Assembly (NCBI GenBank): GCA_011032825.1
Contig: JAADJZ010000006.1
Span: 1,674,001 to 1,738,000, forward strand
From: Massariosphaeria phaeospora
Taxonomy: Eukaryota > Ascomycota > Dothideomycetes > Pleosporales
DNA length: 64,000 bases
Direction of reading: 5' to 3'
Both the position numbers and the translations under genes were made by a program. Each line of letters starts with the position of its first letter. The first letter of the stretch is position 1. Under the pieces are notes generated by a model. That model was not told where the DNA came from. It saw only the letters and a list, made by a program, of their open reading frames with translations, and ran no database searches. Shown here one piece after another: positions 56,580-64,000 of this stretch.

Positions 56580-56824
56580 TATGGAAGAGAAGGGACGTGT
56601 CAGGCTGTCTGAGCAGCTCAAAGGGTTCGAATGGGTTGGGTCGAAGGTTGTGGTGGGGTAGCAAGAGTAGGAAGCGTGTCGAAGAACGCAATTTATAGAC
56701 CGCGGTATAATATCTAATCGGTTCGGCGATCGGATAGAGACGGTTCCTGTGGAAACGGCAAGATTTCCTTTCACCAGCATGGGGCGGATCGTTCGCTAGA
56801 CAACAAGACTTTGACATGTAGCTA

Positions 56825-56980
56825 TAGTCTTGTATACTGTCTAGAGGATCGTGTGTAGGACGTTGTGGGTTGCCTAAAATTAGAGGGCTGTAGCTACCCA
56901 TAGCATTTTGCCCAATCCCTAGGCAGTAAGTCTGGAAAGAACATTATGTGTTCTAGTAGATACACAATTCAATAAGTCAA
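56825..56980 (+). repeat. dispersed repeat, copy C
   Basis: Shares tatactgtctagaggatcg, agagggctgtagctaccc and ttctagtagatacacaatt blocks with copy A in the same orientation. Diverged mainly at C/T and G/A sites. Confidence 0.7.
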
Positions 56981-57099
56981 TTAGAGTCGTCCAGTCATTG
57001 CTGATTATGCTGACTACACAAAACGTTAAACGCAACGATTTTGCTATCAGCGCTGTTAGCTAGCCCTCGTAACGTCTAGATCAAGTTGAGATGGCAGCG

Positions 57100-57230
57100 A
57101 AAAAAAAAGACAAAGAAAAGATGTGACCCGGAAATGAACCCGAGGCGCAGCTTGGCGACAACCGCATCCAGTTGCCCATATTCCACGACGAACCGTAATC
57201 GGTCTGCCGCACCAGCCCGCTCGGCCACAT
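57100..57230 (-). ncRNA. tRNA-like pol III transcription unit (SINE head or tRNA pseudogene)
   Basis: Reading the minus strand, a near-perfect A box TGGCCGAGCGG (57217-57227) is followed about 76 bp later by a B-box-like GGTTCATTTCC (57130-57140) inside a possible T-arm (CTCGG...CCGGG). A T4 and then a T9 run (57116-57119, 57100-57108) follow, as expected for pol III termination. No acceptor stem pairs across the ends and no standard anticodon arm could be drawn, so this is not a normal tRNA gene. SINE head or tRNA relic is the best reading. Confidence 0.5.
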
Positions 57231-57325
57231 GAGAGATAATTTGTAGAGATTTGAGGATTTACTAAATAAATATAGACTGTAAAAGAGTTGGGTGGGTGGA
57301 AACCGGTAAAGCAACCTACGTCACT

Positions 57326-57388
57326 CCCGATTGCGCAATTACCCGATTGCCCGATTGCCGGACCGCCCGATTGCCGATTGTCCGATTC
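57326..57388. repeat. CCGATTG heptamer minisatellite
   Basis: Six to seven imperfect copies of cccgattg or ccgattg lie in 63 bp (57326, 57342, 57350, 57366, 57374, 57381). Confidence 0.85.
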
Positions 57389-57969
57389 CGCTGCCACGAT
57401 AAGACCTGTGCGGATTGCGATAGCAATTACGGAGTCACCCGGGAGGCGGCAGCCGAGCTATGCTTTGCCCGCCACACGAACCTGCACTATTCGCTGAGCG
57501 CTATTAGGGGCACCGGCTATCCTATTGACAGAGTAGAGCGAACTGCAAACAGCGCAGAAGCGTTATTAAGATTTGGGGTAGCCCGCCCAGCTGGCATTCA
57601 GCGAATGCTGCAAGTTTACAAGGTGCTCCAAACTATTCCACACTACCTACTAATGTGTTCTGTTCAAGGAACTGCCGGACATAGATATACCTCATACAAC
57701 TGCAGAGGTATACTGACGCTTATAGACAAGAATAGAGGAAGATTCCAAAGGGAAATGCTCATGATGCGTAGATGTTTAGACAAAAAGCTTCAGAGAATGA
57801 ATACAGGAAACAAGACAGGAGTATTACGGTTCAGATTATGTTCTTACGCATATTTTCGATTAGTTTCTCATCCAAGCCCTGGATAGAGAACGGGCCATCA
57901 TCTCTTATCGTGTGGTTACCATGTTCAGACACAACGAAGAGAGGAAAATGACGAGAATAAAGTTCTGAT

Positions 57970-58284
57970 CTAACCGCTACACATACCGTCCACGATCACA
58001 CGCAACTCATGAGCACTTCGGCATACCTCACCTGCATAGGCGTCCAACTCTACATCCATCGTATGACAACGGGTCATAGCAGTGTCGTAAGATCGAAATG
58101 AGACAAACCTTCTTGAATCGGCCGAACCAACGGCCGGCAGCTCTTCCACAAGGTCGAGAAGTTCGTGTTCGGAAAGTCGAAGCAGAAAGCCGTATGTGTG
58201 ATGTTGAAATAAGGGTTTCGCAAATCTTTCTAAATCGGACACCGGCACCTCGGCAAACCTTCCCCGGGTAGCTGTCGCTGCCAC
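57970..58284 (-). CDS. possible small protein or exon
   Basis: A minus-strand frame of 104 aa has balanced, coding-like composition (FQHHTYGFLLRLSEHELLDL) and ends at a TAG. Its codon at 58284 is ATG. No domain, signal peptide or strong splice partner is recognised. It could be a real small gene divergent from the SDR at 58529, or a relic. Confidence 0.3.
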   Translation of the reverse strand: MAATATRGRFAEVPVSDLERFAKPLFQHHTYGFLLRLSEHELLDLVEELPAVGSADSRRFVSFRSYDTAMTRCHTMDVELDAYAGEVCRSAHELRVIVDGMCSG

Positions 58285-58528
58285 CGATGGACTTGCAGCG
58301 GGGTCTTGACGACACTCTCGTCGAGCTCCCGAAGCTCAAGATGGAGTATTTAAACATGATTCCGAGCTTGAATTTGCTGAGAATCACGACAGTCGCCTCT
58401 ATTCGAGGAAACGAAAACCCACTCTTCTCCAAAAGTAACTCCGCCTCTCCTCCCGGAAGTGACAGACCCATCAACTGCTTCCTTCCTCCCTAATCACCCC
58501 AAGTCTATCGAGTTACCTCTTCTTCGAG

Positions 58529-59501
58529 ATGCCAGACGCTCCCGAAGATCGCGCTGGACTGGTCGATCGACAGATCCCCGAGATGGTGCTTTCGACCGCA
58601 GGAAACCCGCTCACAGCTCCGAATCCACCACCCGAAAGCTTGTCGTCGGCCCAGAGAGCGCAGTTCAGATTTCAAATCAAGGGAAATGCCATTAGTACGT
58701 GAAGGACACGGCCCTTGCCCATTCATCACCACTCGTTTATATCGAAGACTAACACAAGCAACAGTCACTGGTGGCGCAGGAACCCTCGCCCTGGAAGCCG
58801 CGCGCGCCCTCCTCGAACACGGTGCCTCCGGGCTCGCACTATGGGACCTCAACCCGGACCAAGCCTTCGAATCCGTGAAGCTCCTACACTCCAAGTTCCC
58901 CGATCGGCGGATCATTACCGAGGCCGTCGACGTCCGCGACGAAAAGCAGATCGCCGCTGCCATCGAAAGCTCCGTGAAAGTCCTCGGGTCGGTGGATATT
59001 CTGTGCTGTTTTGCCGGCGTCGTAGGCTGCACGCACGCCATTGACATGAGCGCTGACGAGTGGCGCCGTACACACGATATCAACCTCACCGGCTCCTTCC
59101 TATGTGCGCAAGCCTTCGCGCGGCAAGCCATTGCACAGAAGACGGCCGGAAGCATCGTGTTCACAGCATCGATCTCCGCACATCATACAAATTTCCCGCA
59201 ACCGCAATGCGCGTACAATTCCTCCAAAACCGCACTATTGTCGCTCTCGAAGAGTCTGGCAGCGGAATGGAGCAGCCACGGCATCAGAGTCAACACCATC
59301 AGTCCCGGATATATGGATACGATATTGAATGAGGGCGAGGGGCTACAGAGAGCAAGAGATGAGTGGAATAGGCGGAATCCGATGGGGAGGATGGGGGACC
59401 CGTGGGAGCTTACGGGGCCGTTAGTGTTGTTGTGCAGTAATGCGGGACGATATATCAATGGAACGGATATTATCGTGGATGGGGGAGCTATGGCGTTCTG
59501 A
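58529..59501 (+). CDS. short-chain dehydrogenase/reductase
   Basis: Two exons (58529-58694, 58765-59501; 70-bp intron, branch GACTAACAC) give 300 aa. It is a classical SDR: the cofactor loop is ITGGAGTLALEAARALLEHG, the Asp after beta-2 is in LALWDLN, the catalytic Ser is in TASISAHH, and YxxxK is in AYNSSK. The C-terminal VNTISPGYMDT and INGTDIIVDGGAMAF are typical of the mannitol/xylulose/arabinitol dehydrogenase-like group. Two oddities: the usual TGxxxGxG glycines are partly replaced, and NNAG reads CFAG. The substrate is probably a polyol or ketose, inferred only from the family look. Confidence 0.92.
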
Positions 59502-59823
59502 GGTTCGTTGCGGTTGAGATAGACTCGTTCGCATACCTTGGTTCGTAAAAGTGTATCAATTGAGGCAGCTGGACCAATGTTATTTTTATAATCTATTACT
59601 TAGATTATATCTTGCATCTTGTAGAATGAATTGAACGCTGTATATAGAACTGTAGCTTTCTATAGTTATGTTGCTACGTTAGACAATCCTTCTAGAGGCG
59701 TGCGGATTCATCTCCTGGGGACCACCAACCCCTGTCAGTGCGGCGGCGCGCGCCAAGCCGGTGAACAGGCCACCTGCACCTTCCCCAAGTCTTACAAACG
59801 ACGACGACACTCAGCACTCAAGC
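59502..59823. other. intergenic region
   Basis: About 320 bp, AT-rich at 59575-59690, then GC-rich near the next gene. It holds the SDR 3' UTR and the transporter promoter. Nothing else was recognised. Confidence 0.4.
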
Positions 59824-59868
59824 ATGTCGGCCTCTCTCTTCTCCTCCGCCATGCAGCGGACAGCATGA
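59824..59868 (+). promoter_or_regulatory. 15-codon uORF overlapping the transporter start
   Basis: ATG 59824 opens MSASLFSSAMQRTA and stops at TGA 59866-59868. The stop overlaps the main ATG at 59865 as ATGA. Such overlap normally favours termination-reinitiation and would couple main-ORF translation to the uORF, if it lies in the mRNA. Confidence 0.55.
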
Positions 59869-61607
59869 ATTCCTCACGGCCCTTTGCTCGCAGCACCGAC
59901 CGGGTTTTCCGCCCTGCGTTCGACTACCTCAACAACTTCTCGCGCTCGGCCCAGTCGCAGTTCCCCCACGACCCCAACAAGTCGCACAAGGCCCCCGCCC
60001 GCCGCAAGAACAGCTCCAGCTCGCTCGATGACACGGATCACTCGGACGTAGAACAGTACGCACAGATGGACAGCTCGCGGACCAGCCACTCGCGCAAGAA
60101 CTCGCTCAACGAGCTGCAACCTGCGTTGCCGCTGATCGACATCAGCAGCCGGTCCACGTCGCCGTACCCCCGGAGTCGGAGCGCCGTGCAAAGCGAAGAC
60201 GAGGATGACGACTTCGAGCCGGCGAGCAGCATACGGCCGCTGGTGAGCAACGACGTGGGACGCGGCGGCAGCACGCTGAGAGGCATATGGCGACAAGGGG
60301 GCCTGGGCGGCTTCTTCTACGGAACCTGGGTGGGATGGCAGATCTGGGTAGGACTGCTGGTGTTTTGGGTGGGCGGTTGTAGCTTTGGCCTGCTTCTGAT
60401 GAACAGGTTCATCATGCTGACCGGCGTCTACAAGTAAGAAGAGCTTTGCTTGACAGATGGGCCGAAGCCATGCTGATGAATGACAGATTCCAATTCCCCC
60501 TCACCCAGACCTATGTCCAACTTGTCCTTACCCACATACTTCTCGTGGGCTTTGCGAGTCTCACGAGGGGTCTGACCAGTCCACTCCAGAAATTGGGATT
60601 CGGTGCCGCGGTTGCGCCTGCTTATCCAGTGGCGCCGCGCGGAGGAGCCTTTAGAGGATCAAACAAGCAGCCTTCTATCTTGAATATTGGACGGTGGTTA
60701 GCCCACGGCTCTGGTGGTATCGCGGGTGGAGGCCTGTTTGAATTCGACAAGCAGGTAGCGAAGCAGGTGTTTCCGCTGGCAGTCGTCTTCGTGGTGAAGG
60801 TCTGGCTGAGCAATTTCTCTTTCGCGTGGGTCCCATTATCCAACAGCCAATGCCTTTTACTGACCGATCATCAGCTATGCACCCTTGACCGTCTACCAGC
60901 TCGCCCGCATCGGCGTAACATCCCTTTCTCTGATCCTATCCTGCATCTTCCAGAAGGAAAATCACAGCGGAAGCACCCTCTCCTCTGCTCTTGTTGCTAC
61001 CCTGAACCTCTTCTTTGCTAGCCTCCGGTCTCATGTGCGCGTAACATGGGAACCAATCGTGGCCGGTGTCTTCTCCTCGCTCTTCGTGGCCCTGTACCCC
61101 ATCCTGCTGCTCCGCACATACCGCACGCTCGTTGGAGGTCTCATTCCGCAAGGCGATATACTTACTGGCTATCCTTCCATGGCGGACGACAGCACTTCGA
61201 ACAGAGAGGAGACCCGTGCCTATTATCGCACACTACACTACCTATCTATGCTGTCGCTTATCATTCTCACACCGATCGTCCTTATCTCTGGCGAGCTCGG
61301 GAACATCTTGCACAACATTCCGTTCCTAGACGTCCCATTCTTCTGGCTCATGATATGGTGCGGTGCCTTGGGGTCTTTTGCTGTCTTTGTGTCGACTCTA
61401 CTTCTTGTCAAAGCTACATCACCACTTACAGCGACCTTCATTGCTATACCGCGGAGCGCTTTCCAGCTCGGTATGCTCAGCTTGTTCAAGATGCCGGCGC
61501 ATAGCTGGGTTGGCGTTGTCTTGTGCTGGATCAGCAGTGTGTGGTTCCTCATTGCGCGACGAGACGAAGGCCGGAATCTGGACCGTCTGCGGCTGGAGGG
61601 GAGGTAG
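59865..61607 (+). CDS. DMT-superfamily (TPT/nucleotide-sugar-type) transporter
   Basis: Three exons (59865-60433, 60487-60825, 60875-61607; introns 53 and 49 bp) give 546 aa. A long cytosolic N-terminus (about 1-150) is Ser/Arg-rich and acidic (SEDEDDDFEP), with phospho-site character. About ten hydrophobic segments follow. They include GTWVGWQIWVGLLVFWVGGC and the C-terminal EamA/TPT half (EPIVAGVFSSLFVALYPILL ... ATSPLTATFIAIPRSAFQLG), which has the usual last-helix STLLLVKATSPLT-type signature. Family members carry nucleotide sugars or phosphorylated sugars in Golgi/ER membranes. Exact substrate not assignable. Start chosen at 59865 because the upstream in-frame region has no coding character. 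Confidence 0.85.
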
Positions 61608-62013
61608 CAGGGCGATGTTTTTCATGGAAAGTCAGCGAAACGTGTTTCACTGTGGTTAATCCAGCGCTTACATTGGAATTTATAGAGTCGCCTGCTAGCA
61701 TATTCGCCCGATGTATACTCTCCCGGCTTCTCTTCACTACTTTCACGTTCAATATGTCCAGTATCACAAGCAATCCTCTTGACAGTACAAGAGGTTCTAG
61801 TAGAGTATCAAGGGCCTAGTTCTGCCTCTACGAAGCCCTATTGTACCTACCACGCTAGGTAACGTCCTAGTCGAGCTACCGGAAAAAGAGGGTGTAGAGT
61901 TAACGCTATGCAGTCGGCAGCAACATCCTCCATTAGCAGCCCCTCACGCTACCTTCCCCTTTCCCAATGCCTACCTCTTCAATCAACTCCTAATCGCGCA
62001 ACAATCTAGGGAG
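61608..62013. other. convergent intergenic region with dispersed repeat copy D
   Basis: Holds two 3' UTRs and, at about 61760-61875, a minus-strand copy of the dispersed repeat (acagt/actgtcaagaggatt and aatagggcttcgtagaggc blocks matching the left part of copy A). Confidence 0.6.
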
Positions 62014-63256
62014 TCACAGCTCCCTCAACCCATTTGCCGCACCCTCCACTTCATCTTGCCAAGGGAATTTGATAACAACCTTGGTTTCCTTTCCCTCGTC
62101 GAACGCCCTATACGCTTCTGCTGCCTCCTCAATTCCAATGACACTACTGACCACAAACCCAGGTCTTGCCCTCCCGCTCATAATGAGCGCAAGCAGCTTG
62201 GGAGCGAGTTCCAGTGGCTGCACGAATCCCGATTTTATCGACAGAAGCTTACTCCAGAATTCCGTCATTGGAAACTCGATAGTAGGCGCGATGTCGGAGC
62301 CGAGCGGACGACCGGGCGCACTGGGTTGCGCCAGGTACAAACCAATAACGCCGATGCCACCACCCGCGGCCGTAACCCTTGTAGCCCACCTTATCACTGT
62401 GTTTTGCTGAGGCTTCAGATCTATGTTCAAGCACTCTTGGCCAACACAATCGCAACTGCGGTTGACGCCGTCAGGCTCCAACTTCATGATCTGCACCGTC
62501 GGATCGCTGTGCGCAAAGTTGATCGGAATGGCTCCGATGGACTTGGCTTTGTCGAGCCGGGTCTGGTTGTGGTCTACGACGTAGACCTTCGATGCGCCGC
62601 GTAAGAATGCAGAATGTGCACATTGGAGGCCGACAGGGCCGGCGCCGAAGATAGCCACGCTGTCGCCAGGCTGGAAGTCCGCGAGATCGAGCGCCAGCCA
62701 ACCCGTGCCGAAGATGTCGGCGGCGCACAGGTAGTCATACTCATGGGAGGGATAGTACGGAATAGGAATCAGGGTTCCGTCAGCCTCGGGTACACGAATG
62801 TACTCAGCTATGAACGAATATCAGCATCTGTCCGGTATAACGATTACAGCAGAAGCAAAAGTCCGGCTTACCCTGACAGCCTCCCAGGTCCCCAAAATCA
62901 GGCCCAAATCCATAGATATCAGTGTCTTCCAATGTCGGAGGCTTCAGCTCGACATGGCCGTTGTCCGGATCGAAGGATACGATCACCCTGTCCCCGACTT
63001 TCCTAGTAGTCACCGCACCTCCAATCTCGACCACTATGCCGACGGCCTCGTGCCCGATCTGCCACGGAGGGTTGGCGCTCCCGAAGTAGCCGCGGTAGGT
63101 GTGCAGATCGCTGCCGCAAATGCCGGCGCTCGTTACTCGGACGATAGCGTCGTTTGCCGCCCTTAGCTTTGGCTTTGGAACCGTGCGGACGGCAACCTCG
63201 CGGACTTTGCCCTCCCACATAACAGCGCGCATGGTGTCGCTACCGAGGTCTGACAT
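62014..63256 (-). CDS. zinc-type medium-chain alcohol dehydrogenase
   Basis: Two exons (63256-62872, 62807-62014; 64-bp intron) give 392 aa. The GroES-like half has the catalytic zinc motif SAGICGSDLHTYRGYF and GHEAVGIVVEIG. The Rossmann half has VAIFGAGPVGLQCAHSAFLR (GxGxxG) and an Asp at the end of beta-2 (VYVVDHN), which favours NAD. The loop that normally binds structural zinc with four cysteines is replaced by DPDNGHVELKPPTLEDTD, with a single Cys near its end, so that zinc is probably absent. The shape is that of glutathione-independent formaldehyde or sorbitol dehydrogenase-like fungal enzymes; substrate unknown. Confidence 0.92.
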
Positions 63257-64000
63257 GGTTGAGAATTAAGTAGGATCTCGAATCGATGTTGACGAGGAAA
63301 GTGTAGAAACTGGACTGAGAAGATGAATATTGATAGAAGGTGTTGGTGGAGAGATAGAGAGCGTGGAATCCGATGTATATATACGCAAAGTCGGTAAGCA
63401 CCGGCGAGTATACTCTACAGTCTGTCTTGGATATCCCGAGCCAAGAACCTCATAAGCGCTTCTACCGTGTACCGGCAAAGCAGCGAATGACCCATCCCTA
63501 TGCTAACCGTATGGGCAAAATGAGACAAAAACCCCAGACTGTGGAGAACGTTGATGAGCGCCGCATGGCGTTGCACTCATCTGATCAAGTGCTTCTAGCT
63601 GAAAGCTGAAAAAATAGTCTTCAAAGCGGCTTCCAACGGGATTCTAGTCTTGCAAATGACAGGTCTGATGCTTACGCCGCGAGGCGAAGAAAGATATGCT
63701 GACTTCCATCGAGGGTGCAAACCAACGATGCTCGGTGCGGCATTCTACGATCGCGCTACAGTACCCTGGACTCCTAGTAACCCAAGCGACAACGAAAGCC
63801 GAAAAATAGACATCGGGAGTGGAGGACTGGAACATGTGTTCATGCGGCAAGCACTCATGTAAGGTACGCCCCGACTTCGCCACAGACTCGGACCCAAGAT
63901 CTGACCTGCTTATGATCAGCCGCTATCTGCATGATGCCAAAGATGGCGCACAACCGACCAGTTATCGTGAGAGGCGTCAGTGCATCCAACGGTGCTATAG
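63257..64000. other. window end, no gene supported
   Basis: Promoter side of the alcohol dehydrogenase, then about 500 bp without a recognisable ORF, repeat or RNA gene. Confidence 0.45.

Larger units (their letters stand above)
56580..57969. other. repeat-bearing region, no supported protein gene
   Basis: Contains dispersed repeat copy C, the pol III-like element and a heptamer repeat, described separately. A 196-codon plus frame at 57296-57886 is open, but its first third is encoded by the heptamer repeat and it has no recognisable domain, so it is not called. Confidence 0.5.

Noticed and set aside
57296..57886. 196-codon plus-strand ORF
   Set aside because: Its start is built from the CCGATTG repeat and the rest has no domain or splice support.

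Overview
The window is nuclear DNA of a filamentous ascomycete, most probably a dothideomycete of the Pleosporales type. Support: intron-rich genes with 42-135 bp GT-AG introns and CTAAC/CTGAC-like branch points, Pezizomycotina-style genes (RTA1, berberine-bridge oxidase, P450s, a rhodopsin-like membrane protein), and an AT-rich transposon island like those left by RIP. Spliced models were built by hand from frame, splice signals and remembered family motifs; no search was run.

Layout. 1-36.6 kb is ordinary housekeeping territory: an F-box/2EXR-like protein, the mitochondrial calcium uniporter MCU, poly(A)-binding protein Pab1, a 1,355-aa proline-rich/coiled-coil protein, fructose-1,6-bisphosphatase, 2-oxoglutarate dehydrogenase E1 (Kgd1), TFIIH subunit Tfb1, several lineage-restricted hypotheticals, a DUF1992 protein and the mitochondrial ribosome recycling factor. 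37.3-53.5 kb is an accessory block: RTA1-like protein, secreted FAD oxidoreductase, P450, rhodopsin-like membrane protein, second P450. It resembles part of a specialised-metabolism locus, but no backbone synthase is in the window. The rhodopsin-like gene is broken 20 codons after its ATG by a Ty1/copia element with identical 146-bp LTRs and a 5-bp target duplication.

53.7-55.5 kb is an extremely AT-rich island: a TA-flanked element with perfect 95-bp terminal inverted repeats, filled with at least four further palindromic miniature elements. Next to it is a secreted-protein gene with one in-frame TAG, and a tRNA-like pol III sequence. 58.5-63.3 kb returns to normal genes: an SDR, a DMT-family nucleotide-sugar/triose-phosphate-type transporter and a zinc-type alcohol dehydrogenase. 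A short degenerate dispersed repeat occurs four times (33.4, 38.6, 56.9 and 61.8 kb).

Functional threads: MCU, Kgd1, RRF and the DUF1992 protein are predicted mitochondrial; Fbp1 and Kgd1 belong to central carbon metabolism; Pab1 and Tfb1 to RNA metabolism and transcription. The 37-53 kb oxidases could act on a shared small molecule, which is inference from proximity only.
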